This document shows, one piece after another, positions 55,176 through 64,000 of a stretch of 64,000 bases of DNA. The notes under the pieces were generated by a model. The model was not told the DNA's origin. It ran no database searches and worked only from the letters and a program-made list of their open reading frames with translations. Made by a program: the position numbers and the translations under genes. The number at the start of each line of letters is the position of its first letter. Within the stretch, counting starts at the first letter, position 1. The DNA is from Burkholderia latens (GTDB lineage Bacteria > Pseudomonadota > Gammaproteobacteria > Burkholderiales > Burkholderiaceae), in assembly GCF_001718795.1 (NCBI RefSeq), contig NZ_CP013435.1, positions 2,976,001 to 3,040,000 on the forward strand, written 5' to 3'.

Positions 55176-55335
55176 TTAACCTCCAATTGCTGAGTTGAAC
55201 GCTTTGAGCTCGTCATCGAGCGTACTGTAATGCTCTCCCACGCTAAATTTGCATCGCTTGACCCAATCACTTAGCTCCGAAGCTTTCAGCGTTGCGATTC
55301 CGATGGCAACAAGAATGGACACAATAAAAACCGGA
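55176..55335 (-). pseudogene. C-terminal remnant of a membrane-associated protein upstream of DUF6708
   Basis: About 50 codons ending NSAIGG-stop, with a hydrophobic helix FIVSILVAIGIATL and the tail ELSDWVKRCKFSVGEHYSTL. The stop is two bases before the DUF6708 start, the normal place of a type VI effector gene in such operons. The rest of that gene is gone; it is joined to the broken integrase at about 55335. Confidence 0.55.
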
Positions 55336-56043
55336 CACCGCGCGCAACTCGACCATAAACGCGCCGATGTCCGCATACGGCAATGCCGCGTAATGCTGCA
55401 CCTGTTTGACCTTGCGGGGCGATGCCAAAAGCTGTTCAAGGTGCCTCGTCCATCGCGCCGGATTCTCGCCGCTGCGCAATCCGCGAACCTTCGCCCAATC
55501 CAGGATGGTTTCGATACGGGCACGCAGTCGGGATGCAGTCTCGTTCTTGCTCAACCAGATTGGCTCCAGCACGCGCAACACCAAGTCCGTCGTTACATCG
55601 GCCGGACGCAACGCACCGATGACGGGATAAGCGTAAGCGGCCAGCGAGCGGACCCAGAGCTGTCGATACTTGTCACTTCTCCATTCGACGCTACGCGCCT
55701 CAACATAAGCGAGTGCGCATTGCTTGAAAGTCAGCGCCGAAACAATCTTCGCCTTGCGCTCCGCCTTCTCCTGTTTGCGCAGGACCGCGGGATCATCGCC
55801 CCGCCACACGACCTCGCGATGCGCATTGCGAGCGGGTCGCGCTGCCTCAACGGTCACACGGGGATACGGGCCAATCTGGATCAAGCCCTCACGACCGTCA
55901 GGCTTCGACTAGCGGAATTGCCAGTACTTATGGCCGGTCGGCCTGACCAGTAGCGCGAGGCCGCCACCATCACTGAGTCGATAAACGCGCTCGCGCGGCT
56001 TGGCCGCGCGGCACTGAACATCGCGAAGCAGGCACTCTGCCAT
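55335..56043 (-). pseudogene. P4-family tyrosine integrase, nonsense-mutated and truncated
   Basis: From ATG 56043 the frame reads MAECLLRDVQCRAAKPRERV, RLSDGGGLALLVRPTGHKYW and QFR, meets an in-frame TAG at 55908-55910, and continues in the same frame with SKPDGREGLIQIGPYPRVTV and the core-binding domain (FKQCALAYVEARSVEW, ILDWAKVRGLRSGENPARW). It ends after YADIGAFMVELRAVSG. The catalytic domain with the R-H-R-Y residues is missing. The DGGGL and KYW motifs are typical of P4-type integrases. Inactive as it stands. Confidence 0.88.
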
Positions 56044-56188
56044 GCCGAAACACCCCCAAATCTACCCGAAAAAGTACCCGGAAAAATTGGGGATTGAATG
56101 ACACTTTGGCGCTCCATATGGCACCGTCGCCGTGCCAAAACCCTTATCAATAGGCGATGTCCGACACGATACAGAATCTCACGACACT

Positions 56189-56665
56189 CTAACCGCGCAC
56201 CTTCTTCAGCAGTGCGGTGGTCGAGCGGTCGTGCTCGAACGGAATCGCCAGCGCACGACCGCCCCAGCCGCGGACGATCGCCGACTCCGGCAGCGTGTCC
56301 ATATCGTAGTCGCCGCCCTTCACGAGGATGTCCGGACGGACCGCCTCGATCAGCGACACCGGCGTCTTTTCCTCGAACTTCACAACCCAGTCGACGCTTT
56401 CCAGCGCCGCGAGCAGCGCCATCCGGTCTTCCTCGCGGTTGATCGGGCGGTCGTCGCCCTTGCCGAGCATGCGCACCGACGCGTCGCTGTTCACGCCGAC
56501 GATCAGGCATGCGCCGAGCGCCTTCGCGTCGGCGAGATACGTGACGTGGCCACGGTGCAGGATGTCGAACACGCCGTTCGTGAACACGACCGGCGAAGGC
56601 AGCGACGCTCGCAGGGCGACCAGGGCGTCGCGGGTAATCAGCTTGCGCTCAAAGGTAGCGGGCAT
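56189..56665 (-). CDS. rfaE2: D-glycero-beta-D-manno-heptose 1-phosphate adenylyltransferase
   Basis: A 158-residue nucleotidylyltransferase, equal to the C-terminal half of E. coli HldE, that makes ADP-heptose for lipopolysaccharide core. Signature TNGVFDILHRGHVTYL holds the nucleotide-binding HxGH, and GVNSDASVRML follows. Starts MPATFERKLITRD at 56665. The kinase half is presumably encoded separately, as in other Burkholderia. Confidence 0.93.
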   Translation of the reverse strand: MPATFERKLITRDALVALRASLPSPVVFTNGVFDILHRGHVTYLADAKALGACLIVGVNSDASVRMLGKGDDRPINREEDRMALLAALESVDWVVKFEEKTPVSLIEAVRPDILVKGGDYDMDTLPESAIVRGWGGRALAIPFEHDRSTTALLKKVRG

Positions 56666-56727
56666 ATGTATGTCGGATGGCGTGAGCGGCGCGCGGTGCG
56701 CGTCGCGTTGGAACTGGCGGCGCCAGA

Positions 56728-56758
56728 TAAAAAGCCCGCCGGACGATCGGGCGGGCTT
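56728..56758 (-). terminator. Rho-independent terminator of the ferritin-like gene
   Basis: On the reverse strand a 9-bp stem (AAGCCCGCC with GGCGGGCTT) is followed by TTTTTATC. It lies about 70 bases past the stop at 56830. Confidence 0.85.
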
Positions 56759-56829
56759 CGTGCTTCGGTTACGCGGCGGCGGGGCCGCGGCCGGCGTCAT
56801 GTCGCGCCGGCTGCGCCGCGCTGCGCGCG

Positions 56830-57708
56830 TCAGGCCGGTTGCGCGGCCGACGACGGACCGCTTTCGGACTGCAGGCGGCTGGTGACTTCCTTGCGATAGC
56901 GGTTCAGCTCCTGCGCGGTCGCGAACGTACGCTCGAACAGGATCGACAGGTTGTGCAGGATCCGTTCGACGACCTTCTTTTCCCATTCGCCGTCGAAGCG
57001 GATCTGTTCGTCGAGCCAGCGCTCGAGCCATTCCGGATCGGGCAGCCGCGACTGCACGGTGTCGCGCGGGAACAGCGCCTGGTTCACGTGCAGGTTGGTC
57101 GGGTGCAACGGCTTCTCGGTGCGGCGCGCCGACGCCATCAGCACGCCGATCTTCGCGAACGCCGCGCGTGCGACGTCGCCGCAGTTGTTCAGCGCCTTCT
57201 TCATGTAGCGCAGGTACGCGCCGCCATGGCGCGCTTCATCGCGCGAGATCGTTTCGTAGATGTGCTTGATGACCGGCTCGGTGTGCCAGTCGGCCGCGCA
57301 GCGATACCAGTGATTCAGGCGGATTTCGCCGCAGAAGTGCAGCATCAGCGTCTCGAGCGGCGGCGCCGGATCGAACTCGAAGCGCACTGCGTGCAGCTCC
57401 TCTTCGGTCGGCACCATTTCCGGCCGGAAGCGGCGCAGGTATTCCATCAGCACGAGCGAATGCTTCTGCTCCTCGAAGAACCATACGCTCATGAACGCGG
57501 AAAAATCGCTGTCGTGCTGGTTGTCGCGCAGAAACATTTCCGTCGCGGGCAGCGCCGACCACTCGGTGATTGCGTTCATCTTGATCGTCTTCGCCTGCTC
57601 GTCGGTGAGCAGCGAAGCGTCGAACTTGTCCCACGGAATGTCCTTCTCCATGTCCCAGCGGACGGCTTCGAGCGACCTGTAAAGTTCCGGATAAAGCATG
57701 GTGTTCAT
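56830..57708 (-). CDS. Ferritin-like diiron-type protein
   Basis: A 292-residue all-helical protein. Two ExxH iron motifs occur, EEQKHSL near residue 80 and DEARHGG near residue 160, each in a helix of the ferritin/acyl-ACP-desaturase type fold (WSALPATEMFL, LHFCGEIRLNHWY). The family is conserved in beta-proteobacteria without a settled function; iron storage, oxidation or a desaturase-like reaction are options. The start at 57708 is plausible: MNTMLYPELYRSLEAVRWD. Confidence 0.83.
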   Translation of the reverse strand: MNTMLYPELYRSLEAVRWDMEKDIPWDKFDASLLTDEQAKTIKMNAITEWSALPATEMFLRDNQHDSDFSAFMSVWFFEEQKHSLVLMEYLRRFRPEMVPTEEELHAVRFEFDPAPPLETLMLHFCGEIRLNHWYRCAADWHTEPVIKHIYETISRDEARHGGAYLRYMKKALNNCGDVARAAFAKIGVLMASARRTEKPLHPTNLHVNQALFPRDTVQSRLPDPEWLERWLDEQIRFDGEWEKKVVERILHNLSILFERTFATAQELNRYRKEVTSRLQSESGPSSAAQPA

Positions 57709-58191
57709 GATGGTCCCACCCCTGTTCTGCGCAATGCGACTTCTCTAAACGTGACTGTTGCCGCGTGGGCGCGCGAGCGCGCTTTTTTGCAGCCAAGACT
57801 CTAATTTTACGCGTGAATCCGGCCCCCGGACGCAGATTCCGCGTCCGGCAGCCGGGCGGCCGCGCCGCCGCCGTGTTGCACGCCGCAGCCCCGCTCCGCC
57901 GAACGGAACCGACCGCGCGTGCCTGATGTGGGGGCCGGCGCAAGCCGGCTCGGTGGCGAGCCCGCCCCGGCGCCACGCGGCTCCTGGAAGGAATTCCGCG
58001 CCGCGGCTTGCCCGGCGGACTGCTCGATATGGTGTATACGGCGGCGGCCATGATAGCACGCGTGCATGACGGTTCCGAGACGGCGGCCCGGTCCCGCGCC
58101 GCCATCTGCGGTGCGGCGATCGGTCGCGGGACGCGTCGCGAAAATGCAACCGATATGTAAGCTGCCGCACATTCTGGCGTCCCAAGGGCGA
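57709..58191. other. 483-bp non-coding region upstream of the ferritin-like gene
   Basis: Includes a T-run near 57785 and AT-richer bases up to 57815, where a promoter for the ferritin-like gene is likely, then host-like GC-rich DNA up to the patatin stop. No strong -35/-10 pair, RNA gene or repeat was seen. Confidence 0.45.
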
Positions 58192-59418
58192 TCAGACCCG
58201 CATTTCCCCCGCCGCCAGCCCGCCTTCCGGCGGCGTGCCGGCCGCCGGCGCGCTGCTGCCGTCGGCCCGTGCGATCCAGTCGGCGAGCGTGTCGCGCTGC
58301 GCGCGACCGTCGCGGTAGCCGAGCTCGATCAGCTCGCGCGTGAACGCCTCCTCGAACAGCAGATAGCTCGCGAACGACGCGCCGGCGGGCTGGCTGCCGC
58401 CCACCGCGCCGAGCAGCCCGCGCATCGTCGCCGGCATCTGCTTCAGGTGCTTCGCGGCGATCAGCTCGATGCGCTCGGACGGCGCGATCGCGAGCACGTC
58501 CACGTGCCGCCAGCCGCTATCCACTTCGATCTGGTGCGGCAGATGCTCGATCATCCGGTTGATGTGCTCGATCCGTTCGATGTCCGAGCCGATCGAGTCG
58601 AGAAACACGCTTGCGAGCACCTGCTGGCCGATCTGCGCGAGCGACGGGTAGCCGCGTGCCCGCCCCGAGCCGTTCGCGGCGGGGATCTCCGGCCGCGGAT
58701 CGGCCGCGCCGATCACGACGATCCGGTCCGCGCCGAAGTGGATCGCCGGCGACAACGGCGCGACCTGCCGGATCGAGCCGTCGCCGAAATACTCGATCTG
58801 CCCGTCGAGCACCAGCGGCACGGCAGGGAACACGAACGGAATGGCCGACGACGCAAGCAGGTGCGACGCCGACAGGTCGACGAGCCGCGCGGTGCGCTGC
58901 GCGCGCCGCCAGGCCTGGATCGGCTCGGCCGCCTGATAGAAGGTCAGGTGCCGGCCGCTCGAATAGCTGAGCGCGGTGACAGACAGCGCATGCAGCAGCC
59001 GGGCTTCGAGCATCTGCTCGATCCGGTGAAAACTCAACTCGCGCTGCAGCAGGTGCGCGAGCGGCGCGTTGTCGAGCAGCCCGCGCGGCGAACGGCGTGC
59101 CGCCCAGCCGAAGGTCATCGTAGCGAGCCAGCGCGCGCCCGCCGCCGCGATGCCGAGCCAGTCGGTGCGATACACGTAGTCGGCGCGCAGCGGCTCCCAG
59201 AATTCGAGCAGGCGCCGCACGCCGTGCGAGAAATCGTCCGCATGGCTTGCGATCGACGTCGCATTGATCGCGCCGGCCGACGATCCGCACACGACCGTAA
59301 ACGGCACCGTATGCCGATGCGGATCGGCCTCGCGCGAGATCTCGGCCAGCGCCTTCAGCACGCCGACCTGGTAGGCGGCGCGTGCGCCGCCCCCCATCAG
59401 AACGAGCGCGAGCCGCAT
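58192..59418 (-). CDS. Patatin-like phospholipase
   Basis: A 408-residue lipid acyl hydrolase. The oxyanion glycines are MGGGARAAY (residues 8-16), the nucleophile is S47 in GSSAG and the catalytic aspartate is D213 in FGDGSIRQVAPL. The C-terminal third (LIELGYRDGRAQRDTLADWI) is extra to the core and shared by a proteobacterial subgroup. It is 24 bases downstream of phaM, suggesting a role with membrane lipids or polyhydroxyalkanoate granules. Confidence 0.9.
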   Translation of the reverse strand: MRLALVLMGGGARAAYQVGVLKALAEISREADPHRHTVPFTVVCGSSAGAINATSIASHADDFSHGVRRLLEFWEPLRADYVYRTDWLGIAAAGARWLATMTFGWAARRSPRGLLDNAPLAHLLQRELSFHRIEQMLEARLLHALSVTALSYSSGRHLTFYQAAEPIQAWRRAQRTARLVDLSASHLLASSAIPFVFPAVPLVLDGQIEYFGDGSIRQVAPLSPAIHFGADRIVVIGAADPRPEIPAANGSGRARGYPSLAQIGQQVLASVFLDSIGSDIERIEHINRMIEHLPHQIEVDSGWRHVDVLAIAPSERIELIAAKHLKQMPATMRGLLGAVGGSQPAGASFASYLLFEEAFTRELIELGYRDGRAQRDTLADWIARADGSSAPAAGTPPEGGLAAGEMRV

Positions 59419-59442
59419 GATCGACCTGCTAACCGGTTCGCG

Positions 59443-60201
59443 TCACGTCGAGCGCTTCGGCGGCCGGGTTTCCGGCGACGAAGCGGCGGCTGCGCGCGCG
59501 GCGGCCGAGCCGGCCGGCTTCGCGCGCTTCGCGGCCGGCTTGCGGGGCGCGGCGGCGGCCGGTGCGGGCGCGTCTTTGCGGGTAGACGACGCGGGTTGCT
59601 CGGGCGGCGCATCGGCCGGCGCCCCGGGCTGCATGCCCGGCTGCGCCATCGCGAGGCTCGCGAGCTGGTTGAACTGCGCCTGCAGCAGGTTCCACCAGCC
59701 CGACGGATCGAACGCTTGCTGCGCGGCGTCGGGGGCTGGCGGCGCATCGGCTGGCGCGCCGGCTGCCGCAGCATCCGGCGCCGGCTGCGTATCGGCGGGC
59801 GGTGCCGAAGCGGCTTGCGCGGCAGCGACCGCCGCTTCTTCCGCTGCCGACATCGAGCTTTGCGCGAACGCGCCGAATGCGCGCAACGTCGCCAGCGTCG
59901 CACGCTGGACCTCGAGCGCCTGGATCGCGGACTGCAGCATGCCGAGGTTGAGCTTCAGCCATTGCTCGACCGCACGCAGATCGGTGATCCGCTTGTCGAG
60001 CTCCTCGACGCTCGTGAGCGGCGCCATCATGTCGGACATGGTCGACAGCGACGGCGGCAGCCCCGACGCAGCGCCCGGAAACGACGCCATTCCGCCGAAC
60101 GGCGACATCCGCATCATGTCCCACATCCGGTCGAGCATGTCGGCAGGCTTGAAACCGGCAAAGCCGGCAAAAGGGTTGGAGCCGGAGGCATCGGTCGTCA
60201 T
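59443..60201 (-). CDS. phaM: PHA granule multifunctional regulatory protein PhaM
   Basis: A 252-residue protein that activates PHA synthase and tethers granules to the nucleoid in Cupriavidus. The N-terminal half (SNPFAGFAGFKPADMLDRMW, SMMAPL-like stretch, VEELDKRITDLRAVEQWLKL) is the PhaM domain; then a Pro/Ala-rich spacer; and a basic tail (PRKPAAKRAKPAGSAAARAA) for DNA binding. Codons upstream in the same frame are a shadow of the next gene. Confidence 0.9.
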   Translation of the reverse strand: MTTDASGSNPFAGFAGFKPADMLDRMWDMMRMSPFGGMASFPGAASGLPPSLSTMSDMMAPLTSVEELDKRITDLRAVEQWLKLNLGMLQSAIQALEVQRATLATLRAFGAFAQSSMSAAEEAAVAAAQAASAPPADTQPAPDAAAAGAPADAPPAPDAAQQAFDPSGWWNLLQAQFNQLASLAMAQPGMQPGAPADAPPEQPASSTRKDAPAPAAAAPRKPAAKRAKPAGSAAARAAAASSPETRPPKRST

Positions 60202-60281
60202 ACGGGCGTCCTGGGTTGACTGGGTGGGCGAAGCGGCCGACGCGCGCGTGCAGCCGCCTTTGATTCGATGATAGCGCGTCG

Positions 60282-61109
60282 TCAGAACAGTGCGCCGCCG
60301 GGGAAGTCCGGTGCGCGCCGCTCGCGCAGCGAACGAATGCCTTCCTGCACGTCGGGCCCCGAGAAGCCCATGAATTCGAGCGCGAGCGACGCATCGAACG
60401 TCGGCCCCGCGCTGCGCAGCCAGTTGTTCAGCGCGTACTTGGTCCAGCGGACCGCCGTCTGCGATCCGTGCGCGAGCCGCTGCGCGACCTCGTACGCCTT
60501 CGGCAGCAGCTCGGCCGGCTCCACCGCGAGCGACACGAGGCCGATCCGCTCGGCCTCGTCGCCGCTCACGGGTTCGCACAGCAGCAGGTAGTACTTCGCC
60601 TTCGCCATTCCGCACAACAGTGGCCAGACGATCGCCGCATGATCGCCGGCCGCGACGCCGAGCCGCGTATGGCCATCGATGATGCGGGCGTCCTTCGCGG
60701 CGATCGAGATGTCGGCGAGCAACCCGGCGACGAGCCCCGCGCCGACGGCCGGCCCGTGCATCGCGGACACGATCGGCTTGCTGCAGTTGATCACGTTGTA
60801 GACGAGGTCGCGCGCTTCCCGCCATACGCGGGCGCGCACGTCGAAGTCGTTCGCCATCGACTCGACGAGCGCGAGATCGCCCCCCGCCGAGAAGCCCTTG
60901 CCCTCGCCGCGGATCACCGCGACGCGCGTGTCGGGATCGCGATCGACGTCGCGCCAGATGTCGGCGAGCTCACGATGCATGCGCTCGTTCGCGGTGGCGA
61001 GGCCGCTGCGGTTCGCGCCCTCGCCGCTCATCACGATGTCGAGCACGCCATGCTCGCGGCGTGTCACCTTCAATGCTTCGTAACCGCTGTATGCGGCGAG
61101 ATCGGCCAT
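60282..61109 (-). CDS. Enoyl-CoA hydratase/isomerase family protein
   Basis: A 275-residue crotonase-fold protein. The oxyanion hole is [15 protein letters not shown] and [17 protein letters not shown]. The usual second catalytic segment LGLPEVxLG is replaced by [15 protein letters not shown], so at least one active-site glutamate is not in its standard place; activity may be other than simple hydration. Placed after phaM on the same strand with 80 bases between. Confidence 0.85.
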   Translation of the reverse strand: MADLAAYSGYEALKVTRREHGVLDIVMSGEGANRSGLATANERMHRELADIWRDVDRDPDTRVAVIRGEGKGFSAGGDLALVESMANDFDVRARVWREARDLVYNVINCSKPIVSAMHGPAVGAGLVAGLLADISIAAKDARIIDGHTRLGVAAGDHAAIVWPLLCGMAKAKYYLLLCEPVSGDEAERIGLVSLAVEPAELLPKAYEVAQRLAHGSQTAVRWTKYALNNWLRSAGPTFDASLALEFMGFSGPDVQEGIRSLRERRAPDFPGGALF

Positions 61110-61245
61110 GCTCGGCTCCGGGTTCGGGAAACGCGTTGAACGTTTGAAACGCTTGAATCGAGTGTAGCGAAGCCCGCGCGAGCAAACATCGGGCGAAACC
61201 CAGCGTGCGCCCCGCGCCCCGGCGTCGCGCGCAATCGCGCCACCG

Positions 61246-62238
61246 TCAGGCCGCGCCGTCCGGCGGCGCGACCGCCTGCTCGATCGCACCGAAGATCGAC
61301 TTGCCGGCCGCGTCGAACATCTCGATGCGCACGGTGTCGCCGTAGCGCATGAATTCGGTCTGCGGCGCACCGTGCTCGATCGTCTCGAGGCAACGCTTCT
61401 CGGCGATGCAGCAGTAGCCGCGCTTCACGTCCTTGTTCGACACGGTGCCCGAGCCCACGATCGAGCCGGCACGCAGGTTGCGCGTCTTCGCCGCGTGCGC
61501 GATCAACTGGCCGAAGTGGAACACCATGTCGGTGCCCGCATCGGGCTGCCCGACTTTCTTGCCGTTCCAGTGGACGATCATCGGCCGGTGCACGCGGCCT
61601 TCGCGCCACGCTTCGTCGAGCTCGTCGGGCGTCACCGCCACCGGCGCGAACGCGGTCGCCGGCTTGCTCTGGAAGAAGCCGAAGCCCTTCGCGAGTTCCG
61701 CCGGAATCAGATTGCGCAGCGACACGTCGTTCGCAAGCGTGATGAGCCGCACCGATTTCAGCGCGTCGTCGGGCGATGCGCTCATCGGCACGTCGCCGGT
61801 GATCACCGCGACCTCGGCCTCGAAGTCGATGCCCCACTCCTCGGACGGGCACACGATGTCGTCGCGCGCACCGAGGAAATCGTCGCTGCCGCCCTGATAC
61901 ATCAGCGGATCGGTCCAGAACTCCGGCGGCATCTCCGCACCGCGCGCACGGCGCACCAGCTCGACGTGGTTCACGTATGCGGAGCCGTCGGCCCACTGGA
62001 ACGCGCGCGGCAGCGGCGCCATGCAGTTCGCCGGATCGAACGCGAATGCGTTGCGTGCGCGTCCGTGGTTCAGCGCTTCGTACAGGTCGCGCAGTTGCGG
62101 CGCGTAGAACGCCCAGTCGTCGAGGACGCGCTGCAGCGTCGGCGCGATCGCGTCGGCGATTGCCGCGGTGTGCAGGTCGCGCGACACGACGATCAGCTGG
62201 CCGTCGCGCGTGCCGTCCTTCAGCGATGCAAGTTTCAT
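61246..62238 (-). CDS. Fumarylacetoacetate hydrolase family protein
   Basis: A 330-residue metal-dependent C-C hydrolase-type protein. The metal ligands and acid residues are visible in [13 protein letters not shown] and [13 protein letters not shown], with [16 protein letters not shown] between. Length and the early [18 protein letters not shown] resemble the fumarylacetoacetase-like group in tyrosine/homogentisate catabolism, but other diketo-acid hydrolases share it. It is divergent from an IclR regulator, which fits aromatic-acid control. Confidence 0.88.
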   Translation of the reverse strand: MKLASLKDGTRDGQLIVVSRDLHTAAIADAIAPTLQRVLDDWAFYAPQLRDLYEALNHGRARNAFAFDPANCMAPLPRAFQWADGSAYVNHVELVRRARGAEMPPEFWTDPLMYQGGSDDFLGARDDIVCPSEEWGIDFEAEVAVITGDVPMSASPDDALKSVRLITLANDVSLRNLIPAELAKGFGFFQSKPATAFAPVAVTPDELDEAWREGRVHRPMIVHWNGKKVGQPDAGTDMVFHFGQLIAHAAKTRNLRAGSIVGSGTVSNKDVKRGYCCIAEKRCLETIEHGAPQTEFMRYGDTVRIEMFDAAGKSIFGAIEQAVAPPDGAA

Positions 62239-62363
62239 GGGGTATCTGCCGTTGTAGTGACGATGGAGGGAATCTATTTTACGATGGTGAATCCGTGCGG
62301 CGCGCCACGATCGCGCATGCCGCTTCCGTCCCGACCTTGCCGCCCAGTCGCGCCCCGTTGCCC

Positions 62364-63239
62364 ATGCCCGCCAGCCCGCTTCCCGACGACGATCTCGCCG
62401 ATTCCGATACCGACGACGCCGGCTCCGGCGAGCACGGCGAAGGCGGCGAGAAGGTCCGCTCCGGCATCCAGTCGATCGAGGTCGGCTTTCGCCTGCTCGA
62501 CGTGCTGACGAGCGAACCGCGCGCGATGATGCTGCGCGACCTCGCGCAGCGTGCGGGCATGAGCCCGGCGAAGGCGCACCGCTATCTGGTCAGTTTCCTG
62601 CGGCTCGGCGTGGTGTCGCAGGATCCGGTGTCGGGCCGCTACGAGCTCGGCGGCTTCGCGCTGCAGATGGGGCTCGCGCGGCTCGCGCGCGTCGACGGCG
62701 TAAAGCTCGCGCGGATCGCGCTGACCGAGTTGCGCGACCGCGTCGACCAGACCGTCGGCATCGCGGTGTGGGGCAATCAGGGGCCGACGATCGTGCACTG
62801 GATGGAATCGAGCCATCCCGCGAAGGCGTCGCTGAAGCTCGGCGACGTCATGCCGCTGCTCGGCTCCGCGACCGGCCTGCTGTTCGCCGCCTACCTGCCG
62901 CGCAGCAAGACCGCCGCGATGCTCGAGCGCGAGCTCGCCGACACGCGCCGCTCGCCGCATCACGGCGGCCCGCGCACGCTCGATGAAGTGGAGGCGGTGC
63001 TCGCCGACGTGCGCGCGCATCAGGCCGCGCGCGTCGAGGGGATGCTGCTGCCGACGATCCACGCGTTCTGCATGCCGGTGTTCGATTCGGTTGGCGAACT
63101 CGCGCTCGCGATCGTCGCGCTCGGCCAGGAAGGCATGTTCGACATCGCGTGGGGCGGCGAGATGGATACCGCGCTGCGGGCATGCGCGCAGAAACTGTCC
63201 TACGAACTCGGCTATAGTCCGGGCGCGCGCGACGCGTGA
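62364..63239 (+). CDS. IclR-family transcriptional regulator
   Basis: A 291-residue regulator with an acidic N-terminal tail, a winged helix-turn-helix (IEVGFRLLDVLTSEPRAMML, RDLAQRAGMSPAKAHRYLVS) and a C-terminal effector domain (GYLP-like stretch, FCMPVFDSVGELALAIVALG). ATG 62364 is the first start that does not run back over the FAH promoter. Divergent from the FAH-family gene, its likely target; effector probably an aromatic acid or a breakdown product. Confidence 0.9.
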   Translation: MPASPLPDDDLADSDTDDAGSGEHGEGGEKVRSGIQSIEVGFRLLDVLTSEPRAMMLRDLAQRAGMSPAKAHRYLVSFLRLGVVSQDPVSGRYELGGFALQMGLARLARVDGVKLARIALTELRDRVDQTVGIAVWGNQGPTIVHWMESSHPAKASLKLGDVMPLLGSATGLLFAAYLPRSKTAAMLERELADTRRSPHHGGPRTLDEVEAVLADVRAHQAARVEGMLLPTIHAFCMPVFDSVGELALAIVALGQEGMFDIAWGGEMDTALRACAQKLSYELGYSPGARDA

Positions 63240-63403
63240 TCCGCATGACCCGCGGGGCGCGTCATCTCCGCGCCCCGCGCGTGCCGCAGTCGCGGCGCAT
63301 CCGTGCGATGCACTGCGAACGCGCGGCGCGTCCGGCGGTCCGATTGCTGTGACGCATTGCGCGCGCCGCGCCACGACCGCCCCAACCCTGTCCCGTTTCG
63401 CCG

Positions 63404-64000
63404 ATGCCGCCTGCCGACACCCGCCCTCGTCACGACCTGCCCCGCCACTGGCTGCGCGCGGGCATCGCGGTCGTCGTCGTGCTCGTGCTGCACGCGCTCG
63501 CAGCGTTGTGGCTGACGCGCAATCGCGATGCGTTCACGCCGCCCGCGCCCGCCGAGATCCCGGTGCAGATCGAGCTGCTGAAGCCGCGGCCGATCGAGCG
63601 CCAACCCGCCCCGAAGCCGGCCGACCGTCCTGCCGAGCCCGCGCCCGCGAAGCCGGCTCGCGCCGCACCGAAGCCCGCGCCCGCGCAGGAGCCCGTGCTC
63701 ACGTCGACGCAGACGGCCGAGCACGGCGAACCGCCGCCGGCCGCGTCCGGCGCGTCCGCTGCAAGCGCCACGGCCGGCGCGTCGGACACGCCGGCGGCAT
63801 CCGCGGCCGGCGCCGGTAGCGCCGCGCCCCCCGGCCCCGCGACGAACGGCGTGAAGTTCGCGGCGCCGCCGTCCGGCGATCTGCAGTACGACACGTTCTA
63901 CAACGGGATGCAGAACATGATCGGCACGATCCACTGGCGCACCGACGGTCACGCGTACGATCTGTCGGTGTCGATGCCCGTGCCGTTCGTGGGTCCGTTC
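63404..64000 (+). CDS. DUF3108 domain protein, 5' part (cut by window edge)
   Basis: From ATG 63404 an open frame runs to the end of the window: about 199 codons. One membrane helix (IAVVVVLVLHALAALWL) follows a basic start, then a Pro/Ala/Lys-rich spacer (about residues 65-145) and the first part of a periplasmic domain with LQYDTFYNGMQNMIGTIHW, the opening of DUF3108. The Pro-rich spacer after a single helix recalls TonB-like spanning proteins. Function unknown. Confidence 0.85.
   Translation, partial: MPPADTRPRHDLPRHWLRAGIAVVVVLVLHALAALWLTRNRDAFTPPAPAEIPVQIELLKPRPIERQPAPKPADRPAEPAPAKPARAAPKPAPAQEPVLTSTQTAEHGEPPPAASGASAASATAGASDTPAASAAGAGSAAPPGPATNGVKFAAPPSGDLQYDTFYNGMQNMIGTIHWRTDGHAYDLSVSMPVPFVGPF

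Larger units (their letters stand above)
52915..56100. mobile_element. Remnant of an integrated element with type VI secretion genes
   Basis: About 3.2 kb of lower-GC DNA between the small coaX-linked gene and rfaE2, all genes on the reverse strand. It has a P4-type integrase at one end (broken), then the tail of another protein, DUF6708, PAAR and a broken gene. No intact attachment repeats or tRNA were found, so exact ends are estimates. Confidence 0.65.

Noticed and set aside
55900..56200. tRNA-derived attachment site next to the integrase
   Set aside because: No tRNA 3' end or matching direct repeat at the other end of the segment could be found by eye.
59443..60825. 460-residue reading of the PhaM frame
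   Set aside because: The N-terminal half is a shadow of the enoyl-CoA hydratase-like gene; PhaM begins at 60201.

Overview
The window is high-GC DNA typical of a Burkholderia cepacia-complex type genome, most likely the main chromosome. It carries gshA/gshB beside a PTS IIA gene, glnK-amtB, dctA-dctB-dctD, birA-coaX, an Mla-like lipid transport operon, a PhaM homologue and dac-ybeD-lipB-lipA. Genus assignment is an inference from gene content, codon use and this gene order. No rRNA, tRNA or CRISPR array was seen.

Layout. 1-5.0 kb: start of a PTS IIA gene, glutathione synthesis (gshA-gshB) and the nitrogen-sensing pair glnK-amtB, which has a clear sigma-54 promoter. 5.0-8.8 kb: ubiK, comM, a lipoprotein and a TlpA-type thioredoxin. 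8.8-16 kb: the C4-dicarboxylate system dctA-dctB-dctD, again with a sigma-54 promoter, then a DUF485/acetate-symporter pair. 16-23 kb: a CoA transferase, two acyl-CoA dehydrogenases and a fused enoyl-CoA hydratase/3-hydroxyacyl-CoA dehydrogenase, divergent from a LysR regulator. This set resembles pim-type dicarboxylate beta-oxidation. 23-28 kb: gamma-glutamyltransferase and a tauABC-like importer.

28.2-33.9 kb is a clearly AT-richer block of five co-directional genes. They encode a WHTF-motif (GRDP-like) protein with a short Cys/Gly/Tyr-rich C-terminus, an ABC exporter, a JmjC/cupin oxygenase, an NTF2-like protein and an HpaB-family flavin monooxygenase. I read this as a candidate ribosomally made, post-translationally hydroxylated peptide pathway. 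It is the most interesting part of the window.

34-46.7 kb is core again: lipA-lipB, a DUF2917/LysR pair, ybeD, a class IV aminotransferase, a D,D-carboxypeptidase, a hydrolase, a ferredoxin, a 9-bp minisatellite, and vanZ-lipoprotein-MCE-MlaF-MlaE. 46.9-52.9 kb: a 5'-nucleotidase, a Sel1-repeat protein, birA-coaX and small proteins. 52.9-56.1 kb is a decayed mobile segment containing a nonsense-mutated, truncated P4-type integrase fused to the tail of another gene, a DUF6708 protein, a PAAR protein (type VI secretion spike) and a broken gene. 56.2-64 kb: rfaE2, a ferritin-like protein, a patatin, PhaM, an enoyl-CoA hydratase-like protein, an FAH-family hydrolase with a divergent IclR regulator, and the start of a DUF3108 gene cut by the right edge.
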